From Patella vulgata (taxonomy: Eukaryota > Mollusca > Gastropoda > Patellidae), in contig NC_065886.2 in assembly GCF_932274485.2 (NCBI RefSeq), forward strand, positions 32,103,501-32,167,500: 64,000 nucleotides of DNA, in the 5' to 3' direction. Below are positions 1 to 11,792 of this stretch, in pieces. A program made the translations under genes and the position numbers. The stretch's first letter is position 1; every line of letters begins with the position of its first letter. The notes beneath the pieces were generated by a model that saw only the letters and a list, made by a program, of their open reading frames with translations, did not search any database and had not been told where the DNA came from.

Positions 1-394
1 TTGAAATACCGACACTATCCCGCACGTGCATTTCAAAGAAATCGTCACGCGAGTCCAATATTACATCTATTATAAATTATTGTACGATTGGCACGTTGTC
101 CGTACCATTATTTGAAAAATTGGTACGCCAACATCTGTATTTTATTGTGAATTAATTTAAATAATAAAGCCTATATATGAATGTAAGCATATTTATGATT
201 CTATAATATGTTATGATATTTATTTTTATTATTTATTGCAATGAATAGCACTAGAAGTGTCTGTATGGTAAATAATGAAACTGTAATTTATTACATAATA
301 ATTGTTATAAGATAAAATAATGACAGCACTGAATAAAACGAATAAAATTGACGACAGTATACAGCCTTGTCTTATACCAGTATCCCTGCAGCAT
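1..394. other. AT-rich unique sequence
   Basis: No gene, conserved motif or recognised repeat is seen here. Confidence 0.5.
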
Positions 395-399
395 TCATA

Positions 400-755
400 A
401 TGAATTGAAATGAATTTGGTTTAACGTTCAACTTTTCTGCTCAAACTGGGCTAATGGAGACGGGCATACACCATACAGTGTGCTATCAGGAAAATTTGCC
501 CCGAGAGCGACGCTACGGCCAACTCTTATATCGATTTCCAACTTCAAGGAATCTTTTATGTGAACGTCAAGGTGTACACAGGACCTCGGTTTTTCGTCCC
601 ATACCAACGACTCGACAGCTGTCCTTGTCGGACCCTCCGTCCTGCACCACTGACAAGGGGGAAACCACGCCGGAAAATCACGATGAACTTTCTCGTCCAA
701 CACCGGGAGCGCACCCGCGACCTACAGGATAGTGAACCAGCGTCTTACAACAACA
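400..755 (-). repeat. SINE-A, nearly full length
   Basis: Read on the minus strand, this is the common tRNA-derived SINE of the window. A degraded tRNA-like head sits near 720-755, the conserved middle (GATCTTTTACGTGCACGCCA type) near 545-580, and the GACGTTAAAC-type tail near 420. Short open frames through it are repeat artefacts. Confidence 0.85.
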
Positions 756-784
756 TTCAAAAACCATCCGTAGCAATTAGGAAA

Positions 785-1152
785 ATCAAATCAAATGGGG
801 TTTAACGGCCCAATGTTCTGTTCCGATTGGACTAATGGAAACGGGTATACGCCTTACAGTGTGCCTTGAGGGAAATTTTTTCCGGGCACCGGCACTTTAT
901 CCTACTTCTATATCGAATCCCAATTGCCAAGGGGTCATTTATGTTCACGCCAATGTGTACACGGGACATACTCGGTGTTTTGTCCCATACGACTGACTAT
1001 ACGTTGCCCCATACCAGGCCCTCCGTCCTGCAACACTGACAAGGGGGAACCACGCCGGAAAATTCCGATGAACTTTCCGGCCAACACAGAGATCGAACAC
1101 AGGAACCCCAGGTTAGCGAGCCAGCGTCTTACTGGGTCACCGCGTGTCCTAG
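785..1152 (-). repeat. SINE-A, full length
   Basis: This second antisense SINE-A lies head to tail with the previous copy. Its head carries the A-box-like ACTCACTGAGCCA type sequence in diverged form near 1120-1150. Confidence 0.85.
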
Positions 1153-1354
1153 ATTCATAAACCACCAGTAGCAAGGATTCGATGCTTGACTAGAGAGATA
1201 ATTATATATTATAATTACACATGCAACGTAATCTCAACAAACAACTCCATTCATGCTTCCGGCAGAAAAGTAAAAATGGAATTATTATTGTGTCCTACAT
1301 CACTGACAAGAGCCGCCTTTATCATTATATATGTTAAAGATATATATATTCTGT

Positions 1355-1510
1355 ACGTATACCGTGACAAGGAGTAGTGTCGCCTGTCCAACCTCGTGGG
1401 TTTTCTCCCGGTCCTCCGGTTTCCTCCTACTGCAAGCGAATTATTGAAATTAAAAGTCATATGTTGGTCCCGAAATGACCTAGTTTGTGTCGAGTGGACG
1501 TTAACCCCCC

Positions 1511-1545
<35 letters not shown>

Positions 1546-1553
1546 TTCTCCCT
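1355..1553 (+). repeat. SINE-B, 5' truncated, with CT tract
   Basis: It carries the SINE-B body (ACCTCGTGGGTTTTCTCC, GCGAATTATTGAAAT, GTGTCGAGTGGACGTTAA) and ends in a long CT microsatellite. The tRNA-like head is missing. Confidence 0.8.
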
Positions 1554-1559
1554 ATACGT

Positions 1560-2310
1560 ACGCCATATCTAAAATTTAAATGATTTTATAAAACAAATTG
1601 ACAAATTTATATATAATTGAAATTATTGATAATTGAAGTTATGGACAATTCAAATTGTGGATAATAGCAATTTTCGCTAAGCGGAGTAATAGAGACAGGG
1701 ATGAACCATAGCTTACACGGGATAAACAATTTATTATGAAGTTGACATTGTGCTATGTAATTTGGTACTTGTAGAATACTTGAAATGAAATGAAATGAAA
1801 TGGGCTTTAAAGGAGCTAAGTCGCTAATATTTGGGACCTAGAAATTGACACAAATGGGTAGCAACGCATACAATAATGTAATATGAATGTATATAAATTG
1901 ATTTACATTCAATCGTTTTTGTTTTTACTGTAATTTCTAATCAGTTAGGTTCGGCGAAATACGCCAGTATTCTCAATCGAATTTCAATCACTAGCGTCTG
2001 GTTATTCCAGTCTACGCCGATAGTATTTATTAGGCATGCTCTCCAGATAAGAATATGATGTCACCGTTTGACATGACTTGTGGAATATGCCTAGCCTCGT
2101 TTTTCGAGTACCTTATTACAAATAGTGCTGAAACGCATTATGGTACACGATTCGTGTACCAATTGTAAAATGTTTATTTTTCTTTAAATATTGGATATCA
2201 GAAGGCCATCTTTTTCCGGTAAGATCACAACATCAAAGTAGATTTAAACCGACAAATAAATCGTGTTTTCAATGTCGAAGATTATGGATGATATTGAGTT
2301 AGAGACTTAG
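1560..2310. other. AT-rich sequence with faint repeat traces
   Basis: Only a weak SINE-A-like trace at about 1670-1730 and an ATGAA run near 1780-1800 are seen; there is no gene. Confidence 0.45.
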
Positions 2311-2314
2311 CTAC

Positions 2315-2445
2315 TTTAACGTCCAACTTTTCTGCACCAACCAGTTGGAAAATGGACTATGGCGGAAATTGTGTCCGGACAATGGCGCCCCCTCTTATTG
2401 ATCTCAGACGTTTCTCCCATTCATACGGGTACATACCAGAATCGA
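2315..2445 (-). repeat. SINE-A 3' fragment, diverged
   Basis: It resembles the tail half of SINE-A on the minus strand (TTTAACGTCCAACTTTTCTGC and TGTCCGGACAATGGCGC), followed by unrelated sequence. Confidence 0.6.
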
Positions 2446-2609
2446 AGCCAGGGCTCTGGTGTAAGTGCGCTAGCATCATTCATCACACCACAGCAAAGCC
2501 AGCCGGGAACACATAACATGTACCAACCGAACTGCTAGACCCATTTTCTTCCCAGCACCAGTTACAAGGAGGCAGTCCTGCTGGAGAATTCCCAGGAACT
2601 TCCGTACAA

Positions 2610-3042
2610 GTAGGCTAGTACTATATTCAACAGCCACAAGGAGGCAGTTCTGCTAGAATACTCACCGAGTCACGATGGCTTCCAGTCTGACTAGGCCCGT
2701 CTAGAACATAGTGTGCTATGTAAATTTGTATTGGTAGAATACTCATCCAGTCATCATGGCTTCCGTCTGACTAGGTCAGTCAAGAACAAAGTATTAGTAT
2801 TGGTACAATACTCACCATGGCTTCCCGTTTGGATGGGTCAGTCTAGAGCACTGTGTGCTATGTACTTTTGGCATTGTGCGACTTCACGTCTGACTAGGAC
2901 AGTCTATATAGAACAATTTTATGATATTGTGTGCTATGTAAATTTTGTATTTGGTAAAGTACTCACCGAGCCACGATGGCTTCCCGTCTGACTAGGTCAA
3001 ATTAGAACACTGTGTGCTATATACTTTTTGTATTGGTATCAG
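2610..3042. repeat. minisatellite of diverged 70-90 bp units
   Basis: About five units share ACTCACCGAGCCACGATGGC, TCTGACTAGG and TGTGTGCTATGTA. Units vary in length and sequence, so the array is old. Confidence 0.8.
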
Positions 3043-3229
3043 GTACGTGAACAGGACCACGTTCTCTTGGTATCATGTTGAACATGTTAATATTATTTTA
3101 ACTTCTTCAGACTAATCAATCAACACCGACTCCATGCTTAACTTACCAAAAATAACTTGTTACGATGACCTGCTCTCGTACATACATCTGTTGTTTCATT
3201 TCAGATATTGCTACCACACTCTTTTCAAG

Positions 3230-3450
3230 GGAGCTACGGTGGCTCAGTGAGTAAGACGTTGGTTCGCTAACAAGGAGATCTCGTGTTCGCTCCCGGGTTG
3301 GCCAAGGAGGTTCATAGAGAATTTTCCGGCGCCCTCCCCCCCTCCCCACCTTGTCAGCCGTGCAGGACGCAGAATAAGGAACAATATCCAGCTGTTCAAT
3401 TAGGATGGAAGCCGAGGTCCCGTGTGCCGCTATCCGGGTAATCTTTATTT
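3230..3450 (+). repeat. SINE-A with internal deletion
   Basis: It has a good head (GGTGGCTCAGTGAGTAAGAC and a B-box-like GTTCGCTCCC). It then jumps from the AGGTCCCGTGT segment to the GCCGCTATCCGGG segment, so about 60 bp of the middle is missing. Confidence 0.85.
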
Positions 3451-3493
3451 CATTCAAAATGTCGATGGTCGGTCGAGCGGTAGGGTGCTCGCC

Positions 3494-4442
3494 CAGTGGC
3501 GGCGCTAGCCGCCAGTGGTTGGAGGGGCAAAGCTGGGGCAAAGTCCAAGGTTAAGGGGGCAAAGGCACAAGCTTCAATTACGGGTGGGGGGTTGGCTCCC
3601 CCATAAATTTTAGAAAAACAGGATACCGCAAATGCAGCCTGGCAGTATTTCAGGCACTGATCGTTGAGATAAAGTGTCAAACGACCGAACCTCGACGAAG
3701 CCCACCCACGAGCGCCAAAGTAGGGAGTCCTTACGGAGGCTATGGGGGACCTCTCCCAGAAAATTTTGAAAAATAGTCTGTCGGAAATGATGTCTGACAG
3801 TATTTAGGCACCGATTGTCGAGATAAATAGAGCTGATCAGATACCGTCTGTCTATCGGACCCCAGAGAGGAAAGTGTCAAATGAACGGACTTGCGAACCT
3901 CAACGAAGCCCCCGAAAATTTGAAAAGTAGACTGCCGGAAATGCAGTCTGGCAGTATTTCAGGCACTGATCGTCGAGATAAATAGAGCTTACCAGATACC
4001 GCCTGTCGCCAAATCACTAGTTTATCCCACGAGAGAGGAAAGTGTCAAACCGACGAAGTGAGTGAAATAGTCTGCCGGAAATGCAGCCTGGCAGTATTTC
4101 AGAAATAGAGCTGACCGGATACTGTTCGTCGCCAAATCACAAGCTTATCCGAACAGAGAGGGAAATGTCAAACGAACGGAGTGAGTGTATCAAGTGAATG
4201 CATCTTCTCGCCGCTTTGAACCTATATACCCAAGATTGTAAAAAGCACTTCTCAAGTGGTTCACGTGTTATTGTTTATAGTAGGTTTACAGCTTGGTAAG
4301 AAATCACTCAGACTCTACAACATGCAAGTCTATGACTGAGCATGAATGTGGGATTTAATCACCGTAGAAAGTATTGATTGGGGGGGGGGGGCAAATAGAG
4401 GGCAGACCAGATTTATGCCCCCCCCCCTTGACGCCGCCACTG
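3494..4442. mobile_element. non-autonomous hAT-like transposon
   Basis: It starts CAGTGGCGGCG and ends CGCCGCCACTG, and is flanked by TGCTCGCC and TGCTTGCC, an 8-bp target duplication with one mismatch. The 8-bp duplication and CAG...CTG ends are hAT hallmarks. The interior has G/C homopolymers and four diverged units that share GCCGGAAATGCAGCCTGGCA. No transposase frame is present, so it would need a helper. Family assignment is inference from the ends. Confidence 0.75.
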
Positions 4443-5365
4443 TGCTTGCCTGCGGGTTATAAAGCACCAGGCTTCGTATTCCGGTATAAACCGAGACGAA
4501 TCTCCATGTGGTGTGGTAGCGCGTGTCGGACTGAAAAGAATAGTGTGCCTGGTCGTGCGAATGAGACGAAATACCAAGACCCACCCATGTACCTATTAGC
4601 GTGCAAGCACAAGATTTTCCAGTCTAGTTTCCACTTGACAGTGGTATAGAACGAATGGCCTGTTAAAAAGGGGTGCCTAGTCATTAGGGTGTGTCGAAAA
4701 AACAAGGTTCGCCTTGTGCACGTAAAAGAATCCTCGACAGTTTGATGAAGAAAGAATAGACAGGAACACCAGAGCAGCGAGTCCCCCTTAGCATGATTTC
4801 CCCCTTAGCACACTTACATGGCGTATGTCCATCTTCATTAGAAAGGGTTAACAGGGGTTTCATTTCATTTCATACACGCCCAGTTGCCTAAAATAAAACT
4901 GGCTGAAACAAGTCAACATTTAATTTAAAAAATAGGGTATTTCACGCTGACTGTCTGTAGCAAGTCATGTAGAACATCTCAACACAATACAAATTTGTCT
5001 TTTAAGAAAAATAGAATTTAATCTTGGCATCACTGGTCAAGTGGAATAACTTCTCCAAAATATTCAGTCAGGCGATATACAATGAAGTCGTAAGCTAAAT
5101 AAACAATCATACGACCTAGAGTTGTTTTATTGGGGTTTTTTGTAGAAAATAGTAAAACTGACGGAAATTATTCACTTTGTCTGACTCCATGTGACCAGTT
5201 CTTTAAAACCATTTAAGGGTTATTGTTTATTTCACGTTTTTAAAACCATGCAAAGCGAACTTTATGATTGTATTTCGTAGTACATATGTGACAGAAAAAC
5301 ATGTAACATTTAGATGAAAATATGCTCGCCGCCCCCCCCCCTCGCCCCCCCCCCCCATTGCATCA
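4443..5365. other. unassigned sequence with SINE-A tail fragment
   Basis: A SINE-A 3' end lies on the plus strand at about 4797-4875 (ATGGCGTATGTCCATCTTCA, then ATTTC repeats). C-rich homopolymers occupy 5330-5357. Nothing else is recognised. Confidence 0.5.
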
Positions 5366-5905
5366 CATCACAGAAAACACTATGCTGATCTCGAGGAAAA
5401 TCACCCGAAAAAATCTTCACACATAAACTTATAATTGCATATTATAAAAATAAAAATCTTAACGACATATAGTGCACAGTAAATTAGATTAAATAAGACC
5501 AGTCCTCACCCTAACCCAAAAGCAAAGAATATACCAAACCATAGCCCTAACCTTTAGCAAATAAAACCAAATAGGTATATGAATTCCTTAGCCCTAACCC
5601 GGTGATAGTGGAAAAAACACATTTTTAGAAAATTCAATCCTTAGTAAGAAACAGTAATGTGGCTCTCACCCGAGAGCCTCAAATTTATTCTTTTTTCTTC
5701 CGTAACAGAAATACCACAAGAACCATCTAAGGAAGACGATTAGCCCACCAAAACCTACAAAAACTGAGAAACCATCTATACATGTGTATATAAATTTAAT
5801 GTAGTGTGTGTATTTTTTATAAAACTAGGAAATATCACGAACTAAATTTTCATCACAGTGCTTATGTGGAGACTTAACCTCTCCCCCAAATTCTTTTAAC
5901 CTAAT
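5366..5905 (+). mobile_element. Penelope-like element, 3' fragment
   Basis: It matches the end of the complete element's coding frame and its 3' untranslated region (14305-14852) throughout, for example AATAAGACCAGTC, CTCTCACCCGAGAGCCTCAA and CTTATGTGGAGACTTAACCT. The coding remnant has frame damage, so it is a dead copy. It stops where the complete copy's 107-bp terminal repeat begins. Confidence 0.85.
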
Positions 5906-6127
5906 CTAGAATTTCGCCAACAATCAGCTTATTTGCATCTCAGCGTTGCGACCATGACGAAAATTAAACTGGCTTTAACAAACAGGTTTAGCCGTGCGCG
6001 AAGCACGTGTGCTATAAGCATGACTATGTGGAATTAGTGCGATATAAATGGACTTATTATTACAATGTATGAATGAAACACATATTTAACATCGGGAAAA
6101 AAAATTATAATTGTATTTTTGAATATA

Positions 6128-6435
6128 AATTCTGTCATTTTGCACACCGAGAACAATCTACTTCGAGAATATATCTTTGCCATGAATGGCCACAAAAACT
6201 AGTATACTATTTTGTAATGCGGTTCTACTCTGTTTCACATCTGTCATACACACTATATACTAAATAAATCTTTTCTATTTTAATAAATGGAAGCAAAAAA
6301 AAAAAAAAAAAAAATACTTCTCAAAATTCGCTAAGTATATTTAGTGTTATCGACTAAAATCGTCGAATCAGGAATTGAAATATCGGTTAACTAGCTTAGT
6401 GTCTGTTCTCGAGCTGGCTGTAGACATAAGTTTAA
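6128..6435. repeat. dispersed repeat G, copy 1
   Basis: About 300 bp match 55583-55875, sharing TAGTATACT, TTTGTAATGCGG, GACTAAAATCGTCGA and AACTAGCTTAGTGT. A 20-bp A tract lies at about 6295-6314. No terminal repeats or coding capacity are seen, so the class is unknown. Confidence 0.65.
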
Positions 6436-6764
6436 TATGCAGTGCTATGTGGGAATGAAACACGCACGCCATTTTCAGAAACCACAGTGGCTCTGTGAGT
6501 ATGGCGTCGACTCACGAGGTCACGCTTTCGATCCTGCTGATTGTCGAGAAGGTTATTTGGGATTTTCGTTTCTTATAGTTCAAAATTTCGTTTTACTTGT
6601 CTTTACTGCACTGGGATCCAGAAGAGTTGTTATATAACCCGCGTTCTAGTTGATGTGAAGGATTAGTCAATGAACCGGTCTGCTGCAGCGAGTTCTTGGC
6701 GCACGATGCACTGAACTCTGTGTGTATCCTACTTGAAACATCACCGCTAATCGATTAATCAAAT

Positions 6765-6960
6765 GTCTGACGTCATAGGGTCACAAACGCCGCTTGTATG
6801 ACCCCTGACGCGACCTCCCACTACAACTGGTCAGACCTTCATGCAATTTGTTTCACAGAGGTATTGTGAAGACTAATAGCTTTATCATGTGACGTCACAT
6901 CACGCGGCGCCAATCATTGGCTTAATGGCGCGTGCATTGTTTATATAAGACGCTACTAGT
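6765..6960 (+). promoter_or_regulatory. orphan promoter-like block (CRE, CCAAT, TATA)
   Basis: TGACGTCA occurs near 6770 and again near 6890. A CCAAT box follows (GCGCCAATCATTGG), and a TATA-like TTTATATAAG lies near 6940. The order and spacing resemble a metazoan core promoter on the plus strand. No coding exon or clear splice donor follows, so it may be chance or belong to a mobile element. Confidence 0.3.
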
Positions 6961-7610
6961 CCGGACAGAATGGTGCCATTCACTCATTATACCCATTTAC
7001 ACTAAATAGGAAATATTTTTTACCTACATATACTTGAAACACCTTTATCTATTTTTCTAATGCTTAAAAAACTGTTATAGAATTTAATTTGCAGAAGGAA
7101 AAAATAATATTTGGTTCTCATAAGTTGCATTGATGTCATTCCTATCAGTGACTGTAGCGGACTAGCGAATATTCACTGCTGATCAATGTAATCGTCATGT
7201 AGTATAGGCCATCGAAAGTATAAAAAAACCGAAACGAAATATAGATCTGTATTTTAATTAGATTGAGTTTGAGGTTGAGTCCTAAGGTAAAAAAATATCT
7301 TGGCTTCAGGTTTCCCTTCCTCGTATTGTCATTGAGTGTGGTGAGAGCTGTCTTCCGGAATTTGTTTCCGATTGTTCATTTATACGCGGATTGCAGACTT
7401 TATGGAAACAATAATATATTGTTTCATCTGTAACTAGTGACAGCATTCTTTCTATATTACTCTGTCCACCTCCAGGCAATAAAAAAAAACAAGAAAAAAC
7501 AAAACAACACAAACTCTTCAGCTGCCAATAGATACGTACATTTTCCTGTTATTGAGTTTTTTATTTATTTTTTTAAAAAAAAAACCCTGCCATTTACCCG
7601 AATAAGAATA
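6961..7610. other. AT-rich sequence, no gene
   Basis: No conserved coding or repeat signal is seen between the promoter-like block and the SINE fragment. Confidence 0.4.
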
Positions 7611-7697
7611 AGAATTGAAAACACCCCGCCGGAGAATCCTGATGAACTTTTTTGGCCAACACCGGGATCGAACAAGAGGCCTCCAGAAAAGCAGTAA
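7611..7697 (-). repeat. SINE-A head fragment
   Basis: It matches the head half of SINE-A (GAATCCTGATGAACTTTTTT and GGCCAACACCGGGATCGAAC). Confidence 0.75.
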
Positions 7698-7991
7698 ATT
7701 CTGTATACAGTAGGGTATAGCGCTCGCTCATAATTAATCAATTAAGAGGAAACCTACGTCATGATTTGAAAGGAATTTGTCATTAATAGTCAGTCTGTAG
7801 TTGTACTGCATTCTAATTAAGTGAGAGTGATGGAATTTTTTTGTATAGTTTTATTACATCAATACCTTGACTAAGTTCGATAATGAGCATTTTTTGGTCA
7901 GGGTAAGCAGAGCGATAAGCAATTTGATTTTCCGAGACTTTGGAACACAATAACTCTCATTCTAATTGAGCTAGAATGTTCACACTTGGTG

Positions 7992-8386
7992 TTAAAAATA
8001 CATTATGTAAGATTTAGATAAAGAGCTGTCAGTTCTCGCTATAATAACTAAAAATAGATAATAAAAAGGAAGTATTTTGAAAATGTCAGTCAAATTACTT
8101 CATTCTGAGCAACGTTAGGGCTGTTTGGAGAATAGCGGAGTCTCGGTTGTCATCGCTACCGTTGTCAATATAGTAAACAAAGTCTCGATTGTTCATTTTT
8201 TAATTAAATCATTAACCCGTTATCGTGTTTAAATCCGTTGAAAATCTCTAGCATACAATGGCATCGTTAGTTGATTATGGACTTGGCAAGTTAATAAATG
8301 TCCAATTAAGAATTTATATAACATTTAATGCCCAAAGAGAGACCTTGCAAATAAGAAGATTTATCTCTTCCATAATACATATTTAA
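7992..8386. mobile_element. TTAA-flanked MITE (family C)
   Basis: It begins TTAA then AAATACATTATGTAAGATTT and ends in CATAATACATATTTAA. The interior matches the copy at 23945-24344 (AAGAGCTG, CAAAGTCTCGATTGTTCATT, ATTAAATCATTAA). TTAA target sites fit Kolobok or piggyBac relatives; the superfamily is not settled. Confidence 0.7.
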
Positions 8387-8714
8387 TAATGTAATTCTGA
8401 TTAGTGTCCAGACTTATAGCACGAGCACGGTCAGTCTATATCTATATTCATTGTTATAAATTACGTGTTGGTTCATTTACAAAACCGTTTATGGCCGCCG
8501 GGTATTGATGACAATCTGTGCGTCACGAAGAAGATAGTGGCGTCACTGAATGATAGGAAAATGTAAATGTGACAAGAAGAATAATGTAGCGACTAATCTT
8601 TTATTAATGATTGGATAGACTTGTTTCTTTTCTCGTGTTATTTAATATCCACTCACACATTGCAAACATTGTTTTGTTAAATATACAACAGAGGAAGGAA
8701 TGGGGGTCGAGTCC

Positions 8715-8895
8715 ATCATCCAACTCTAAGTCGTTTCAGGACTTATACTTGGTTTATCTATATTCCATTTATTCTCTTGTGTGGGAAGGGGTCTTTAGTG
8801 GGAGGAAAGCCGATGGTCCCGACGTAAACCCAAAAGGTTAGGCAGACTATGCTACTCCTTATCATATACAAACTCGGTGTCGAAACCATATAGGT
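8715..8895 (-). repeat. SINE-B fragment, diverged
   Basis: It shares GGGGTCTTTAGTGGGAGGAA and ACTCCTTATCATATACAA with the antisense SINE-B body. Head and tail are lost. Confidence 0.6.
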
Positions 8896-9564
8896 TTAAA
8901 TATGAAGGTTTGTATTTTTGTAATGCATCTTTAAAACACACAAAAAAACAACAAGTATTCTCAAAAAAAATAAATAAGTCTTACTAACGAGTTACTATTA
9001 CGGATGTGAGGTTAAAAACTTCTCAATCAATTTTGTTTATTTTTAAATGCCGTCTCGTTAATTTCATTCATCTTCTCAAGAAAGTTTAACACCAAAAAAT
9101 ATATCATAACCTTTCTCTTATATATGTCTACGACATATTTGGAAGCACCCGTGAAAATTGGCATATGGTATTTTCTCAAGGAAAATAATTGGAGGTTCCA
9201 TGATTTTTTTTTGTCTAGATTGCTTGTCAACTGTCTGTATGGGCTAATGGGTTTTTTGAGTATAAAATATATCATATATTTCAAAGATGATCACGGTGCC
9301 AGGTGCACGTGATCTTGTTAATGGCGGATGATTGACAAGCATTCATGTTAATTAATCACTTCCACGCGCCAAATAAAAAGAAACCTTCTGATTGATTAAA
9401 TTAGGTTAATGGCTGACTAACAAAATGGCGTCTTTTGGGAATATTAAAGAGGATTTCTATGAATTAAACAAATATATTTATTAAAGTGCACTTATGTGTA
9501 AGGGTTTGGGTTGTCAAGTTCTCTAACACGTGTTCTTTAGTTCATAATTTTTGTCACTGGACAA
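8896..9564. other. AT-rich sequence, no gene
   Basis: Open frames on both strands at about 9030-9310 are AT-rich overlap artefacts without recognisable protein motifs. Confidence 0.45.
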
Positions 9565-9716
9565 AACCTAGGTCTTTTCGGGACTAATATATGGTTCGAT
9601 TTAATTTTTAAAATGCGCTTATGCGTAGAAGTCTTTAGCAGTACGAGGAAACCGAGATTAGACAGGCGATCCTACTTACCACGTGACTCAATGTCAGACC
9701 ATATGATCTAATCCTA
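9565..9716 (-). repeat. SINE-B fragment
   Basis: It shares TTTCGGGACTAATATATGG, GTCTTTAGCAG and GACAGGCGATCCTACTT with antisense SINE-B. Confidence 0.65.
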
Positions 9717-10015
9717 TTCTAATTTGGATTTCAAGCTTTCTTTGGATATTTACGTGCTGACAATAGTATACACGGCACCTGGGCTTTTCTTTCCAGGTCA
9801 CCCGTCTTGTACCATGTGGCTCTGATTGAGACTATGTATTAATCTTTCACGCAGAATTCCCTTTAATGTTTCTTAAGTTTTTTTTCTGTAGCTAATTAGT
9901 GTCCAGTAAGTACACTAGAGATGTGCTAGATATAAGGATGAGTATGACAGATGTATATGATAATATGACAGCTCAGGATGACAAGATCTGTCAGTTATAT
10001 AGACTTATAGTAGTA

Positions 10016-10268
10016 GAATACAGGTATACGCCATACAGTCTACAGTGAAGGAAATTTTGTCCGGACAGCGGCGCTACAGTCTACTCTTATATATCTAATT
10101 ATAACTGTCAACGGATCTTTTACGTGTTTTTTGCCCATCGGAACGACTGCATCACTGACAAGGGGTGACCAAGCCGGAAAATCCTGATGAACTTTCTCGG
10201 GAAACTCAAGGATCCAACACGGGACCTCCAGGTTAGCGAGCCAACGCCTTACTCACTGAGCCATGGAG
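10016..10268 (-). repeat. SINE-A with internal deletion
   Basis: Tail-side, middle and head segments are all present. The head is clear (AACGCCTTACTCACTGAGCC); the CACGCCAATGTGTACAC segment is lost. Confidence 0.85.
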
Positions 10269-10315
10269 ACAAGAGATAAATGAAGCGTGATCAATGAAAT
10301 ATTGTTAACATCCTA

Positions 10316-10627
10316 TTGTTCTGCTCCGACAGACGCCACGACCTACTCTTAATCGAATTCCATCTGCCAAGTTACTTTTTACGTGCACGCCAATGTGTAC
10401 CCGAAACCTCAGGTTTTTGTCCCATCAGAACGATTAAACAATGTCCTTGTTGGGCTCCCTGTCCTGCACCACAGACAAGAGGAAGCCGTGCCGGATAAAA
10501 CCAGAGGCACTTTCTCGGTGAATACCAGTGGCCTACTCACTGAGCCACCGCGACTCCCGTTGGCAAACCCAAGACAAACGGGGTTAGCTAGCCAGCGTCT
10601 TACTCACTAAGCCACCGCGGTTCCCCA
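10316..10627 (-). repeat. SINE-A with duplicated head
   Basis: The antisense SINE-A ends in CTTACTCACTAAGCCACCGC at about 10600. A second, partial head (CTACTCACTGAGCCACCGCG) lies just inside it at about 10532, so the head is partly duplicated. Confidence 0.8.
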
Positions 10628-11447
10628 AAACTTGTGGTGTGCATAAATGTATAATAATAATTTGCACAACATTTGAATCCCCCCATTGCGAACTTGGTAT
10701 GTGGGGGCCATTCACTCCTGAAAGTCAAATTACATGCTTAAATACAAATTTCTTTCATCTTTGAACAATCAGGGACAATTAAAAACATTTTAACACTGTA
10801 GACATTAAGTGTATTTACACAGTGTCTTTATAATGAGAACAGAGAGAAAGCTGACAATCAATTAAAACAAATCGAAACATCACAAATATTAACAATGACA
10901 CTAATGATAACAGCTATTTATATTTTATTTTATCTAATTCACAGAATAACATCCTAATAAATGGCGAAATTGTTTAACTAGATGCAGAAGTATCAATTGT
11001 TTCCGATAATTCTTTGTTCCGGGGTTTATGAATGGACACCTTGAACTTTGGTTCATCAATTAACGATATGAAAATATTTTGTGAAGAATGACATTAAAAG
11101 ATGGAAAACAATTAATATCCGTCCATTAGTTGCGATTTTAATGCCCGTTTATTTGCCGTTCAAGATCCATATCGTCATTGCTACAAATCTTTAATAAAAC
11201 AAAGAGTTCGCCAATTGGATTTTGTGATCAAATTGATAAATCTCGACTCACGACAACGCCTACATTCATTTGTGCTGAGATTTGTAATTGGCGCTGAAGA
11301 TTCAATTCAATTTAGTCTATTATTGTTGTAGGAAATTATTAGACAAAACTTTCACACATTGGGTCTTAGAATAAACTTGATACACCCGGACTCACGACAA
11401 CGCCTACAGGGAAGTCATCGAGAGAAAGAAGGAACGGATGAACCGGG
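10628..11447. other. unassigned AT-rich sequence
   Basis: The only notable item is a short direct repeat, GACTCACGACAACGCCTACA, at about 11246 and 11390. There is no gene. Confidence 0.5.
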
Positions 11448-11640
11448 CTTTAACTTCCTGCTTTTCTGCCCCGACTGCACTAATTTTGCCGGAACAGCAA
11501 TTAGATTCCACCTGTCAAGATTTCTTTGACGTGCAAGCCAAAGTGTAGACGGGACGACGTTTTTTGGGCCCACCCGAACGATTAGGTGCTGCGCTTGTCA
11601 TGCCTTCCCTCCTGCTTCACTAACCGGCTAGTGCAGCGTG
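11448..11640 (-). repeat. SINE-A, heavily diverged
   Basis: It retains GGGCTTTAACTTCCTGC, TTTGACGTGCAAGCCAA and a CCCGAACGATTAG segment of antisense SINE-A. It lies just upstream of the Penelope-like element. Confidence 0.65.
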
Positions 11641-11792
11641 CAATTTTGCCCGGAAAGCGGCGTTTCCGCATATTATCTCCATCAAATTCAAACAATCGGG
11701 GCTTCTTCTGTCTTGCTCCAGCATAAAACATGTCATGGTCACGAGATGTAATCAGGGCTAGCGCTAACTTTAATCCTAGACCTTACCCTAAC

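Noticed and set aside
428-805. Overlapping open frames on both strands
   Set aside because: They fall entirely in SINE-A. The same peptides recur in other copies, so they are repeat artefacts.
1507-1553. CRISPR-like or regulatory meaning for the CT and GA tracts
   Set aside because: They recur as the simple tails of SINE-B copies (also at 16731, 35692, 39150, 39587 and 51836).
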